The translations under genes were made by a program, and so were the position numbers. DNA of 64,000 bases from Cladocopium goreaui. Lineage: Eukaryota; Sar; Dinophyceae; Suessiales; Symbiodiniaceae. The notes beneath the pieces were generated by a model. The model ran no database searches. It had not been told where the DNA came from and saw nothing but the letters and a program-made list of their open reading frames with translations. The DNA lies in the NCBI GenBank assembly GCA_947184155.2, contig CAMXCT020001868.1, positions 124,001 to 188,000 of the forward strand, in the 5' to 3' direction. Below, in pieces: positions 38,528 to 50,574 of this stretch. How positions within the stretch are numbered: position 1 is the stretch's first letter; the number at the start of each line of letters is the position of its first letter.

Positions 38528-40946
38528 GACACGCCTACCGCTGCAGACCGCGGTCTTTTGCGAGCTACTGTTCATTGCCAAGGACAACTGTCATTTTTAA
38601 AGACGGCTACCGATTTGGAATTGCTGAGACCCGAGATGACAATCGGTTTCCTCCTGAGGTTGAGAAGGATTTTGACGTTGCTGGCCTTGGCGGCGACTTG
38701 GCAGACTTTTTGAGGCCATTACTATAACCCATAGTCACATCAGGTAGGAGAGGCACTTTTGACCATTCTGACCCATTGTCTCTTCCATTTTCTGTGCACC
38801 GGTGTGGACGGCTTACATTTGGTTGAGCATTCGATGACATGTCCTTCAAATTTTTTGTTCACAGCTCCACAAAGTGAGGTGCCGCAATTATGTCAAAGGG
38901 GCAAAAGGACCAGTTTCGGGTCACACACACACACGACGCCACCCTTTTGATCCAATCACTTTCGTTGCAAAAGCAAAGTGCGATGCAGAGCATTCTCACT
39001 TTCAGGTCTCAAATGGCACTTCATCCTTTGTCACTGACTTTGTAGGACGCTTGGTTGACGCTTCTCAAGAATCTGAAGCACCTGTCGCTGAAGAGTGTTG
39101 GAAACCGTCGCTTGGGAAGTGGCTTGACTCGTGTTGGGAGGTTGAGCGAAGGTCGCTCAAGGGAACGCTTCTCATTGTTTGCATTGAACATCATCCGAGC
39201 GGACAGCTGGCGTACGATTGTTTGGAGCAACACCCTGAAAAGAACCCTTTTCCTCATCTTTCCTCTTCTTTCAACAGTCCAAACTGTAGGAGAACAAAGC
39301 CAACCAAGTGACCAAGTGTAATTATATAACTTATAATTTCTTCTGAAACTTGGGATACTTATCCCCTTATCCAAACATATCCAAAGTGGAGGTTCATAAA
39401 GCTCTGCCATTTTGTGCTTCGATCAGTCCAGACGCCTGTCAGGTCTCAATGCCACAGAGGCGAATGTCACATACAAATTTCACAGTTTTGATGCTTGGAA
39501 GAAACCTGAGGCCGTACTCGATGGGTTTGTCTCAAAGTGGGGGACACCCAATGGGCAGATAATGATGATTGGAACTCCACATTTTGAGACAAACCCCATT
39601 ACTTTCATATTTTTACATGCTTGACCACTTTTTCAGTGGCCTCAAGCTGAACTGAAAGTTCATAAGTTCATAAGTTCATAAGTAATTAAAACCGATCCCT
39701 TCAGCCAGATGGACGTCTCAGGACAGCAACCAGAATGAGGGTACAGGGACACTAGGAAGCTTCTGGGCTGCAAAGCTGGTGGGAAGCATAGCTGGGACCT
39801 TTCTACAAAGCCATTCAGTCATTCCTTGGCTCGAGGCAATGGCATGAAGGACCACAGCGTTTCCGAGGTCACGGTTGTCCCAAACCCGCCAGGACAATGT
39901 CACATGTCCTTGATATGATTGGATGTAATTGGATGAGTCTTTGGGCTATCCACCTTGGATTTGAGTCTCCTTTTCTTCAAGGTGCCCATAGCCATTTGGC
40001 CCCTGTGGACCATTGGCTCTGACCGTGAGGATTCTCCTTCACCATCGGCCCTCCGGTTGCTGGCATGTATCTCATTGGAGGCACCCTCGATGTTGTGGGA
40101 AGCTACTTGGCGTCACAAAGTGTGAAGGCTTTGAAGCCTTGAAATATGGGTATGGGTCAATACCTATAGATACCATTTTTAGGGGGATGCACATCCATAA
40201 ATCCCAGCTATTTTGAGGTGAACTACAGGGGTACAAGGTTTTGACACACTGCCATATCTTGGAATATCTGGGAATCATTGGAAGCAGTGGTAAGAAAGGA
40301 TAGAAAGGTTACACCATCGGTGCTGAGGAGATGAGCACCAGATCAAGGGCAAGATCCGGGCAGCCTTTGTCAACCTCCGCAGCTGGCCACAACTTAAAGC
40401 GCAGCTTTTGACCAAGCGACGTTTGATCCTTTTGAACTGTTCCCAACTGAGTTCCAACAGGAACAGTTGGCCCAGGAACTACACTCACAGGAACATGGGA
40501 GTCTGAGAGCAACGATGCTCGGATTTGAAGCCAGATGTACATGCGGACATGCCACCACAACACTTCGCAGGTCAAGACACCCTGGGATGAACGGTACTAC
40601 CACTGGATTGCCAAGCTTGAGCATCTTCGATTGTTGAACAGGGGCTGTCACCCACTGCAATCAGAAGTCTCCAAAACTTGCAGACTCGTGAGCCTTGTGC
40701 TTGAAATCATCATGCGATATGCTGCTATGCCAAGCTCAAATACACTAAATAGACATCATCGTTTGGAGCTGGCCTCAGGATATGGACAGCGTGTTGCGCA
40801 TCCACCTGAAGGAGTTGGGTGTGAACGAGGAATGGGTGTGGAAGCCTGACGGCAAACCGGAGAAGCTTGACAAGCAGCTTGGTGAAGCAACTGGGAAAAG
40901 TGCAGCAGGCTTAAACCTACCTCGTGAAAGCGGGGCGAAAGCTTAG
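38528..40946 (+). CDS. Candidate multi-exon host gene with terminal exon
   Basis: Open segments with splice-like borders. 38528 to about 38722 (after ATGCAG) includes TTVIFKDGYRFGIAETRDDN. 38865-39005 (after TTCACAG, before GTCTCA, 47 codons, phase 0) includes LHKVRCRNYVKGAKGPVSG and DPITFVAKAKCDAEHSHFQ. 39443 to about 39560 includes VTYKFHSFDAWKKPEAVLDG. 40030-40142 encodes GFSFTIGPPVAGMYLIGGTL and a stop. 40405 to about 40530 (after GCGCAG) includes FDPFELFPTEFQQEQLAQEL. 40571 to about 40642 encodes VKTPWDERYYHWIAKLEHLR. The terminal exon 40779-40946 (after CCTCAG) encodes DMDSVLRIHLKELGVNEEWV and ends in TAG. Whether all belong to one gene is unknown, and no family is recognised with confidence. 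Confidence 0.42.
39655..39685 (+). repeat. 10-bp tandem repeat GTTCATAA
   Basis: Three units of AGTTCATA(A). Confidence 0.7.
40144..40235 (+). repeat. Dispersed repeat, copy 1 (second at 57004)
   Basis: ATACCTATAGATACCATTTT with flanking GGGTATGG and CCCAGCTAT is shared with 57004-57100, and similarity fades on both sides. It is an old interspersed repeat of unknown type. Confidence 0.75.
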
Positions 40947-41862
40947 CAGAGGCGAAAGCTTCATGAAAGTGGGGGATGAGCTGATTTTATACATGTGAAA
41001 CATTACATATATACAAATAAACATGAAACATATCTTATTAAAGCTTGAAGCATCTTCCCTCAGGAACATACCTCCTATATTTTCTTATTTAAGGGTTATA
41101 TTGGGGTTATTTCGAGACTATATTGATTTAGTATTACCCTATTTGTTTCAAATGCAGATGGAATTCAAATCAACACTTGTTGGGTTTTACAATAAACATG
41201 AATCAATGTTTGTCACGCTCTGGTGCCTTAAGATTTCCTAACATAGGGGGTAAGTCAGAAAAACCTGATTTTTCTCGAGTGAAACCAACTTACCCCACAG
41301 TTATCCTTAACTGACTCTACCTACAACTGTGAATAAACCAATCCCAAACATCCAAGTCTTGCCATCCGACCATTCCACCGACTATATAGAGGTATATTGG
41401 AGGCATGTCCCCGAGGGCAGATGAAAATTCCTTTGATCTTACATAATGTATACATATTGAATCTAGCTGAATGAATACGAGCTCGGCGAAATCAAATCTG
41501 AGGGGGAGTGCAGTCCAGCATCATAAAAGGTTTGCAAGAGCATCATTTGAGAATGACATGACAGACCCTTTTTGAACACCGCTTTAGGGATACAAACTCT
41601 TTGGAATCAATGCTGCAGTACCAGGCATCCTGCAGAGATGTATTGTAGAGGAAACTATCCTTGGCATAGAAGTCGCCCAACTGCCCAAACAGCCAATTTC
41701 TGATTTTGGGTTCGTCTGAAACTAGGGGATATCTCCAAACTGTAATTTTGGAAAATGATGGTTCAGCAAAGGATTCAGCGGCACCCTAGTTTTAGACAAA
41801 TCAAATTATGTGGCTCTCACGATACTTGGGGCTGGAAGAATCGCTGTTGGGAGTGTTGTGCT

Positions 41863-41974
41863 AAGGACATCTGGAAGCACAGATGGTAGCGATGGCAAGT
41901 AAGCCTAAGTAAGCTGCAAAGGACATCTGGAAGCACAGATGGCAGCGATGGCAAGTAAGCTGCGAAGGCAGTTG
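41863..41974 (+). repeat. 56-bp tandem duplication
   Basis: AAGGACATCTGGAAGCACAG begins at 41863 and 41919. The units differ at a few bases. The broad region 41000-42500 shows no convincing exon otherwise. Confidence 0.85.
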
Positions 41975-42354
41975 GCAACTGCTTGCCACAGTTTAAGCTG
42001 CAGGAAACTCAACTGAGGCCTACCCATGGCCAGCAGAGGTTTGAACACTGATCTCGAGTCAGGCTGTCGAGCACGTCTGCACCGGTATCAGATCAGAGGA
42101 GGACTGAGGTAATATTTCTGTGCAAGGGATTCCAAGGGTGTAATGAGTAATGTATAATAGGAATTTGATGGAGTCAAATTGGACTCAACAGATATTAACT
42201 TGCATGTGTGAAATCAATTGCAAGAGTACGACTTGCTTGGGAGAACAGTTTCTTCCAGATTCTACATAGAGAACGGTTGAATGCTTTTCCTTGTCTGCGG
42301 TGCCTGCGGATGATCTTGCAACAGACTTATCAAAGAGACCTATACCCTGCTAGT

Positions 42355-42392
42355 CACTAAAGCGACTGTGAAGCGACTGTGAAGCGACTGTG
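42355..42392 (+). repeat. 12-bp tandem repeat GAAGCGACTGTG
   Basis: Three units. Confidence 0.8.
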
Positions 42393-42638
42393 TCTAATGA
42401 TTTGGATGGTGGAGACGGACAGATTGGTAAGCCGGACAAGACGGCAGAATCACAGGAGACAGCAGTTGAAAAGGAACTGATTTGCGGAACCTGCGGGAGT
42501 CACAACCTTTCTATATAAGGTCTGCAAAGTAGTGTGAAAATCAGTGAAAATTGCAAGAACTTTCGACCTTTTCAACACTGTCTCCAAGTAGAGCTGCCCA
42601 GTTAGTGGCGGTGGTGGCTGTCCTGCAATCTGACAGAC

Positions 42639-42926
42639 TTGCGAGGGACATCACCAGTTTTTTTCCAAGCTGTAACGCGTTGCGCAGTGCCTGTGAACAG
42701 CAGCAGGCTAGCCGCTGTTTTACACGAGTCCCTTGCTGAGCATCTCGACAGGAAGGAAACCCAAGAGAGTCGCTTGATACGGGTAGCCGGAATGTCTGAT
42801 GACTCACATGGGCCGAATTTTGTCTGCATGTCTTCCAGCCAAGCGGAAAGTTGGGAGTACAAGCCCAGCCTTGCAATGGCCAATGAAATCCAGTGTGTCA
42901 CTGGAGGCAACAGGGCTGTCTGTTGA
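42639..42926 (+). CDS. Open segment of a possible host exon
   Basis: A 95-codon frame from a TTG with mixed, protein-like composition (RLAAVLHESLAEHLDRKETQ, later SWEYKPSLAMANEIQC), ending TGA at 42924. TTTTCCAAG near 42668 could be an acceptor, so the exon may be shorter. Other frames here are also open but less balanced. The family is not recognised. Confidence 0.3.
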   Translation: MRGTSPVFFQAVTRCAVPVNSSRLAAVLHESLAEHLDRKETQESRLIRVAGMSDDSHGPNFVCMSSSQAESWEYKPSLAMANEIQCVTGGNRAVC

Positions 42927-43561
42927 TGCTTTGTGATGCTGGTTCACTGGTTGATTCATGTTGATGCTTTTGTTTGTGCCCTGACCAGCACGCCGTAGTG
43001 ACGTCCACTGTAGGTTCACCGTTCAAGTGGACAGGCCGATGATTTCATGTTCCTGCCTGTGGGCGCCTTCGCTTCCACAGTATATATTTATACCTTGTCG
43101 GGCTCAACCTCTCAATATTTGCAGGCCCTTTGCTGCCACAAGCGTCAGCACTTCCCATGCCGCAGAAACTAACATTGTCAGAGGTGAAGTGCACTTTGTG
43201 CATCTGTACCTTCTGTGAGACTGTGAGATTCTCTGAGATACTTTATTATACTTTATTTCTTGTCTGCTTTGCATGGGATCACTACTGTACATCTTTGGAG
43301 TGACAGTCGGTCAGCCTAGAGACACCAGGCTGCAAGCGTCCCCTGCGATAATAGTATAGCTCCTTTTAGGGCCTTCTCCGCCTTACAGCGCGAGAGCCGC
43401 CAATCCGGCAAGTCCTGGAATGAGCAGCCCGTCACAGAGATGCTGTGACTTGTCCTCACAGTGAAGTGAGTGTTGTCAAAATATGTCAAAACATACGGGC
43501 TGCTAGCATAGGCGTTTAATGCCTGACTGATGCGTCAGGTATTTTTTTGTAGTTTCCAGCA

Positions 43562-43750
43562 CTTCCGACTCGGACGCACTGGCCCATGGGTGCTCAGCCT
43601 TATTCGCAGAGGGAGCTCCTGCTCCTGGACAATGGCCACGAAAAAGAGTCTCATTCATACAATATGCACATGGTCAAGACAGAACAGGTGCAACTGGATG
43701 TTGCACCGCTTTTCTTGTGCGGTGCTTTGCTTGTAGCCCTCCTTTGGTGA
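43562..43750 (+). CDS. Terminal host exon with C-terminal membrane segment
   Basis: TTTCCAG at 43553-43559 is followed by a frame reading LPTRTHWPMGAQPYSQRELL, then HSYNMHMVKTEQVQLDVAP and the hydrophobic end LFLCGALLVALLW before TGA 43748-43750. It looks like the last exon of a tail-anchored or C-terminally membrane-bound protein. Upstream exons were not identified with confidence. Confidence 0.5.
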   Translation, partial: LPTRTHWPMGAQPYSQRELLLLDNGHEKESHSYNMHMVKTEQVQLDVAPLFLCGALLVALLW

Positions 43751-46322
43751 AGGTCACAGCAAGTCAAAAGCAGATTGCGTGTTCTTCAGGTCCAGATGGC
43801 GTCTTCTTGGCTGCAGCCGAGGCCACTTCAAAAGCTGCTTTTGAACGATTAAGTAGAGAAGCAGAATCATAGAATTCAAGACGCCTATGGCCTCAGTCTA
43901 TAAGAGACTCACAAGCAGCATCAGCGACAGGACGGCTGTCTGAAGCTGAATGATGTTGACTTTGAGTTTGAGGCGTGAAATGTGGGGAAATGAAAACCAA
44001 AGCCCGACGCTATCTTATGGTTTCTAGTCACTCTTCAGTGATGCTTAACACACATTTGAACACACCTTAACACATTTTCACACATGACAGGAGCTGGTGC
44101 ATGTGTGAGCTTGAGCTGTACATGAGATGAGCACAGACTGTAGGTTTGGCGGGATTGAAACTAGCATGATAGCAGCAAACCAAATTCATTTTCGAACCAC
44201 AGCTGTCGAGGTTGTGATCTCCGCAAAAGTCTTTGATATCCCTGATCCTGATGTGTTTGAACCTGTTTGAGTGGAAGTGGACAAGAGCATCTCTTTGATG
44301 GAGGTATTCCCGCCAAAATCACTGAGCTTTGCTCCACCAGGTTTGCCTTTTCGATCGCGTGACTCAACGTGATTTGAAGAGTGGCAGGAAATTCAAGCCA
44401 GTGCCTTAAAGACCTCATTCGAATCTTCTTTTGGATCAGTGCTGTTGCTAGTTGCTATCGTTTATTTTCACGTTTGATGTGGCACTTTACCAACATCAGG
44501 CTTGGTCAGGGTGGTGAATGGGCAACCTCACTCTGGGAGAACGGACAGCACAGGACAAACTGGTCAGAAGTCCTTGGATATTACCTGTTTCCACAGCCAA
44601 TACCTCACTCATTTGGCACTCAGTTAAATTTAACCCAAGGCCGCGTGTTTTTTCTTGTTTTAATCATGTCTACCAGGAATCCATCAGTCGCCATTGAAAC
44701 ATTTTGGATACGTTGGCGAGCAGGACTGACTACACGAAGCTGGTCAGCCTCTTAAATGGATTGCCTAGCTTCTTTCCGAAAGATCAGGGAGGGTTGGGAT
44801 GACGGGTGTCCTGAGATCATGAACCACGGCGATTTTTGTGCACCGGCCCACAGAAGCCGCGAGGCTAGCCACAGCATCCAAGCCAAATGTTACAAAGTTG
44901 GCATTAAGCGGAATTATGCCACAAGGTAACATTTTGCTTAACTTAACATAGTGTTGAATAATTTGATTTTATCTGACCCTCGAGTTGAAGAGACTGCAAC
45001 GCAGTTTTTTTTGCTGGACCAGCTCATGTATAAAGATGGCATGAATGACTGAAGACACATGGATCGCACTCAACTGGTTGCATGGCTCTTCGCAGAGCGT
45101 CCCTGCGTGAGAGGTAGAGATTGACTTTGAGTGTTCTGCGACGCCTGCCTTGATATCGGCCCTGATCCCAAGGGGCTTTGTGAGCAAAACCCTCCACACC
45201 TTGTTGGCTTGATGTGAGGGTAGTTACGGTAGTTACGTACATCAAAGTTTCTGATCTGGGCCTTCAATCGAACTTCAATATACCCAAGGTTCAAGAGACG
45301 CAAGTTTGCAGCTACACCGCACGAATGACCTCGCCTCAGATCTTGCTGGGCCTGTGGCAGATAGGTGTGAAACCTGGGTGCGGAGGCGAACGCCTGCAGC
45401 ATGCCCCTCATTGAGCTGATCGGCGACCAAATGTGACAGCTGGGGGAAAAATACGCTGGACATTTGGGGGTCTTTATGATTTTCTTTGATACACACCAAA
45501 CACGGGGGTGAGTCAAAATCGGGAACCCCCAACGTCCGTGAAAATGGTCCAAATCTGAAAGGAAATACGGGTGTGTGGGGCATCCCTATTTTTGGACACC
45601 CTGTCACTCTGTAGAATGGGGCTGCAAGCACAGCAGTGCGCATGGATGCTGAAGCCACTTTAGATGTAGCCCTCGAACTTTTCCAAGAAATGCTCCCAAT
45701 CTCACGTCAAGAGATCCTATTGTGGTGGTGGTAAACCTTGGATATCCTTGGATATTCGGGGACCTCTGGGGACCTTTGAAGCGTTTCCATCCTTGTGGAG
45801 TGAGGCCCCCATGTAGTGGTTGCAGGGCAAAATCACCCAGAGACGTGGCTCTTTGGAAATTTGTGTGCTTGTCAACCTTTTGGCTGGCCTGGCATGGAAT
45901 CAGGAGGGTTTCATCTAAAGCAAAAGACATGACCATCCGCTGGCAGAACCTGCTGGGCTTTGCAATAGTTACCATTTCAAGTTTGACAAGAAACATGCTG
46001 GCTGGCAAACAGGAATGCACCATGAAGAACGCAGGCCACGAACAACTAATCATCATCCTCAGCCAACTCCCGCACAAGATAACATGATTCCCAGAGAATT
46101 TCCGGGTATCTCACATAGTCAATTGGGGCAATTGACAACCTGGAGATTTCACATGGCGGGGTGGTTCCACAAACTTTAGCCACTCGGCTGAAGACTGCCA
46201 GTCTGCGAGTGTTTGGCTTGAGATTCGAACAAAGTGTATATGTGCGTTTCTATAGACGTTGGACAATCAAAATTGGGGTGCATGTTTTTTAAATTAAAGA
46301 TGTTTCCCCTTGTTCTGTTCAG

Positions 46323-46512
46323 GTTTTGTTGAATCATGGTCTCGAGGACATGACCACAGCTTCCTCCAAGAAGCATCGCATCCTCACGAAGGAGCAGCAA
46401 ATCAATTTGGCGTCCGACTTACTTTGCAGAGGGCAACTTCGCTGTGTCGGGTCCAACTGGCACACGGCTTTGGGCTAAGGTGGTCAAATTGCTGGCCAGT
46501 CAACCAAAGAGG
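46323..46512 (+). CDS. Host exon with an apparent +1 frameshift
   Basis: After TGTTCAG a frame reads VLLNHGLEDMTTASSKKHRI and LTKEQQINLASDLL. At about 46415 the convincing frame moves by one base and reads TYFAEGNFAVSGPTGTRLWA and KVVKLLASQPKR up to a strong donor GTAAGA at 46513. Each half is protein-like, but only one frame is open in each place, and the first frame hits TAA at 46476. This is a one-base indel in an old gene, an assembly error, or a short missed intron. Confidence 0.48.
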
Positions 46513-47798
46513 GTAAGAGATGTACGCGAAAAGCTGGACACTCAAAACGCGCGTGCGCTGCGCATACGATTCGTTCTTCTTACAAGAGTTGGATTAGAAT
46601 TACATTTCAACCTGACGCATTTGGGCCTTTCGAAACGTTTGTGCAAACACTTGAAGTATCTTGCGATGTCAGGATAGAGGATGGAAAAGCCATTGTTTGC
46701 CATGGCCTGCTGTTCAGTCTCGCGATTCTACGTGAATCATTACAGAAGTTTGAGGCGCGGCATTCTTGTGAGCACAGCGGTCTGCCGATTTGGAAAACTG
46801 TTGAGGCGCAGGCGCAAAGCGAGAAACCTGGGGTGCAGCCAGAAGTTCAAACGGACTGCGGGAGCAGAAAGAGGAAGTGCGGCGCAACTTGTCAGCAGAT
46901 GGCAGTATTCATTCTTACCTCTGAACATTTTAGAAACAATAAGTCGCCTCATGGTATAGCTATGTATAGCTGTTCTTTACTTCATTTCGTGCTTGACCCG
47001 CTTCTGCAGTCCTTTGGGAGCTCCAAGATTCTTGGCTTGATATCTTGTTTGTATTTGCGGGGTTTGCCTATCCTCGCCCAGGATGAAAATCAGAACCCTG
47101 CGGACAACCATGTTCACAATCGGGGTAAAGGCTGTCTGGCATGGGTTGCTTGCTGCTCACTTCAAGAGAGCTATAGATCAGATTAGATCAATATTTTTTC
47201 TTTTCTCAGAACGGCCTAAGCATGGCGAGACAAACTTGTTGGTAGCAATCGGAACAGGTGGGACAAGCTTTTGAGCTGACATTTTACCTTTTGCATCCTT
47301 TTGCGGTCCTTGTTCTTGCGAGCCAGTGACTAGGAACGCCAGCTGGGGATGAAACAAGTCGTCCAATGAAGCGCTCCCCTGCAAGGCATGTCTTGGCAAA
47401 ACATTTGTGCAGTTTTGGGACGTTGTGACTTAGTTGTTACGATTCCATGTGAAACAAGGGAGAAGTGACCACAACTATTCTGACCAGGATGCTGTAAGGG
47501 CTTGACATGCTCTTCACATTTTTCACATGCACACAGCAATCACTGCAACAGCAACATGTCATGTGTGCCTAGATGGTAGCAGCATGTAGCTGCTTCTGCT
47601 ATCTCGGGTGGCCTTTTTGGAAGCCTGTGATCGAGAGGCCTACAAAAAGCTCGCCGCTGCGACTGCCTGGCGCTTGGACACCTGTGCTCCTTCTGTATTT
47701 GCAGATATAGGTCACGTCAAAGAAATGTGATATATCGTATATGATCCTAAATCAAGATGGATATCGTATATCTAGTATGGTCATATTATATATATATT

Positions 47799-47830
47799 AC
47801 GAAAGCCAGCCGGGAAGCTTTAAAAATGGT
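47799..47830 (+). repeat. SINE-like repeat, 5' fragment
   Basis: ACGAAAGCCAGCC matches the head of the copies at 7519, 53973 and 63209. No tail is found downstream. Confidence 0.4.
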
Positions 47831-47880
47831 TTCTGTTTTTCCACCACATATCTAGATACCTCTGCTCTGTTTTCTTTCAC

Positions 47881-48585
47881 ATGGAAGGAATGCCACAATT
47901 CAAGGATCTTGCCTTGAGGGAGGTTGCAGCACTCCAGTACCAAAAAGGCAGGAGGTTAGAGACGGAGCTGAAAGAAAAGCTTGCTCGAAAACAACAGGAG
48001 AAAGAGGAGGAGCTGAGATTGAGAGCTGCTCAACTTGCCTGGGAGTTTGAAAGCAGCCAGAGGAGGGCAACAATTGTGCAGACCTTCCAGGCTTCAAATG
48101 AAGCGACCGCAACCGGTGCAGCCCTTCCAGCTGCACCTCCGTTGCCGTCCCAGCTGCTGGGTGAGAGTTCGCCATTTGCTGCACCCCTGCCCATAGGCAC
48201 AAGCTCTCAGACTCAATTCGCGAAGACATCCGGAGGTTCGCCCTTCAAAGGAGTCGAGAAGGAGAAGCAACCTGCATCAGCACCGGCAGCCCATGAGGCA
48301 CCAACGGCAACGGCATCCCAGCTGCAGGTGGCATGTATCCACCCTGGCAGGAGGGCCTGGTTGGATGAGTGCCCAGAGATAACCATCAAGGTGACAAGAC
48401 GGGAACTGCCCCCTTACCCTGCACGTGATGAATCCTGGGAGGATGCCCAGATGTGGACATGCTTAGAGTGTAAAGAGTGTAGTGCCATCTGTTCCCACAC
48501 GGCTGATGAAAGCAGGAAAATGGCCAGGTGCACAAAGTTTAGAAACAAAACTTGTGCATGGGCCCAATTCTTTTCTTACCCATAG
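47881..48585 (+). CDS. Hypothetical coiled-coil protein with Cys-rich C-terminus
   Basis: ATG 47881 opens 234 codons. Residues 10-60 are a charged coiled coil (KLARKQQEKEEELRLRAAQL), 80-150 are Ala/Pro/Ser-rich, and the end has clustered Cys (TCLECKECSAIC ... ARCTKF) with spacing like a zinc site. A polypyrimidine stretch and TTTCAC precede the ATG, and no good acceptor decides whether this is one exon of more. Composition and length make it the best single-exon host ORF in the window. The family is not recognised. Confidence 0.5.
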   Translation: MEGMPQFKDLALREVAALQYQKGRRLETELKEKLARKQQEKEEELRLRAAQLAWEFESSQRRATIVQTFQASNEATATGAALPAAPPLPSQLLGESSPFAAPLPIGTSSQTQFAKTSGGSPFKGVEKEKQPASAPAAHEAPTATASQLQVACIHPGRRAWLDECPEITIKVTRRELPPYPARDESWEDAQMWTCLECKECSAICSHTADESRKMARCTKFRNKTCAWAQFFSYP

Positions 48586-48829
48586 CTTGAAGAAGATGGA
48601 ACATGAATAAATCGATTCATAAAATAAGTAGATAAATGAACAGATCACATAATTCAATCACATGTATTATACTATATATATAGTGTATGATAGGACATAT
48701 TTTGCAACAACAAAGGGTTTATTAGCTTCCATTAACAATTTCTTCCACTGATAAATAAAACATATAGATGAATATGTGTTTTTATCAAATATATATTTAT
48801 AATTTATATTAATGTAATACCAAATGAGA

Positions 48830-49235
48830 CTCTTGAAATCTGAAGTGGAGAAAGGATTCCATATGAACAGCAAGTGGGGTTGCAGAGTTTGGAAAGCTAG
48901 CTGGGTTGTTTTCCTTTGGGCAGTCCTTGTCTCACTTCGGATGTTTACTGAAGTCCTGGCATAGAGTGTTGTTTCACACTGTTTTTTGCAAAATATCAAG
49001 TTGCATGTTGGTGCGGACCCGTTCGAAAAGGTTCCATGTGAGCTGCAATTGGGCATTTGAATTTGGGACATATTCAAATGAGATGTGGAGTATTTAAAGC
49101 TGAAGAGGAGAAGGGTTTCATGTTCAGAGCCACTGTGGTGGAAGTAGCACATATTCAAATGATGGTTTTGAAAGCTGAATTGGAAAAGGGTCTATGTGAA
49201 TAGCCAGTTGTTGAAACTGCTGACGGTGTTCATGT
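48830..49235 (+). repeat. Diverged repeats of GAAAGCTGAATTGGAAAAGG type
   Basis: Related words occur near 48835, 49097 and 49170, each followed by GG(A/T)(T/C)(T/C)CATAT(G)-like text. Another occurs at about 50005. It is a loose local repeat of unknown type, with no convincing ORF. Confidence 0.4.
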
Positions 49236-49257
49236 TGCTTCAAGTGCTGGTTGATCA

Positions 49258-49272
49258 TTTAGATAGATAGAC

Positions 49273-49302
<30 letters not shown>
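49258..49302 (+). repeat. GATA simple repeat
   Basis: About ten GATA units just before copy C. Confidence 0.9.
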
Positions 49303-49303
<1 letters not shown>

Positions 49304-49341
49304 GATTTATACATATATGTATACTGTATATCTAAATATTT

Positions 49342-49700
49342 TCGAAGGAAGTTTAGAAGTCAAACTTCCGACAATATGGGCAGATGAAAAGCAGAGCAGG
49401 GCAGAGGCAGAGAGAAGAGACAGATTAGAAGAGAGAAGATCAGAGAAGAGAAAGAGTCAGAAGAAAGAAGATGCAGATGCGTGAAAAGGTAGGAAAGTCG
49501 CGAAACACTGTGTTTTTCCAATGATTTGTGGCTCCGGAGGGTCAAAAAGTAGGCTCGCTAAAGCGGCGGGTGCGGAGCCAGCTGGCCAGATGAGAGATGA
49601 AAAGTTGCACGCCGTTGTGGCGCGAAGCACATTTCGAAGTCAAAATGTTAAAAACACTACAATTTCGGACCACTTTTGGAGGTTCAGATGTCGCTTCGCT
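49342..49700 (+). repeat. Long dispersed repeat family, copy C (3'-truncated)
   Basis: Nearly identical to copy B over the hairpin, purine zone and first 94-bp unit. It then jumps at about 49680 into TCGCTTCGCTTCGC and CACTA repeats. Confidence 0.88.
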
Positions 49701-49714
49701 TCGCTTCACTAAAG

Positions 49715-49790
49715 TACACTACATGACACTACACTACACCCCACTACACTACATTACACTACACTACACTCCACAACACTACAACTACAA
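49715..49790 (+). repeat. CACTA-type simple repeat
   Basis: ACACTACACTACAC units, similar to the distal part of the copy B core. Confidence 0.85.
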
Positions 49791-49834
49791 TTTATTAAAT
49801 GGAAAACTGTTTCTGGAATTTGGGGGCCCCAGGA

Positions 49835-49965
49835 ATTAAATGAATTAAATGAATTAAATCGGAAATCTATTTAATGCATTTAATTCATTTAATTAGTTTA
49901 ATGAATTAAATAAATTAAATGAATTAAATAAATTAAATGAATTAAATAAATTAAATGGAAAACTG
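49835..49965 (+). repeat. AATTAAATG/AATTAAATA tandem repeats
   Basis: 9-bp units in both orientations (GAATTAAAT and ATTTAATTC), so the block can form a hairpin. Confidence 0.85.
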
Positions 49966-50062
49966 GAGGTGGTCAGCTCTGAGGAGGAGCAGGCCGCAGA
50001 ACTTGGACTTTGAAAGCTGAATTGGAAAGGGTCTCTGGGTGAAAAATATTGGGGAACATAGG

Positions 50063-50100
50063 GCTAGATGGGATGCTGGCTTTCGTTCCCCCTTCTCAGG
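50063..50100 (+). repeat. Tail shared with 12915-12950
   Basis: AGATGGGATGCTGG and TTCGTTCCCCC, as downstream of copy A. Confidence 0.6.
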
Positions 50101-50445
50101 TATATATATATATATGATATATGATTCAATACGTATATATATTTATATATACACCATATATCATAAATGTATTTACTGATTGAACCCCCCAACGAGGCAC
50201 TGTTTCTGGCCATTGGCTAGTGGGCGAACCGTTACAAGGAAAGTATCGCCACGAGCGCAGCAAGCTCCCGAGAGATCTCCGGCGGTGCGCTTGGACGAAA
50301 AATTTGCTGTGATACGACGAAGGGTTTCTGTTTACCATTTAGCAACTTAGTTATCTTAGTTCAAAGACTTTAGTGGCTGGTGAAATTGTGATGTGAAATT
50401 CGAAATTCCAATCTCTTCCCAAGTTCCCAGCTTTCTGCCACTCAG

Positions 50446-50574
50446 GCGGAGGGCGATGCCGATGACGGCGACGGGCTGAGCGTCAAGGCCTTGAAGGCGC
50501 GGCTGGCGCAGCATGGCCTGCACACCGATGGCTGTGTAGAGAAGGCCGAGCTGCAGGCGTGGCAGATTTTCTGA
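50446..50574 (+). CDS. Terminal exon with SAP-like motif
   Basis: CACTCAG at 50439-50445 precedes AEGDADDGDGLSVKALKARL, then AQHGLHTDGCVEKAELQAW and TGA at 50572. The pattern L-x-V-K-x-L-K-x-x-L-x-x-x-G-x-x-x-x-G-x-x-x-K-x-x-L is that of the SAP helix-extension-helix, a small nucleic-acid or protein contact module. An acidic patch comes before it. It would be the C-terminus of a host protein whose upstream exons I could not place. Confidence 0.55.
   Translation, partial: AEGDADDGDGLSVKALKARLAQHGLHTDGCVEKAELQAWQIF

Noticed and set aside
40405-40530. Resemblance of FDPFEL...EHG...ATMLGF to light-harvesting proteins
   Set aside because: Spacing of the helix motif is wrong and neighbouring exons do not fit. 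Kept only as an unnamed exon.
45604-46087. Open frames on both strands (157 and 121 codons)
   Set aside because: Neither strand shows a domain or clear splice borders, and composition does not favour one frame.
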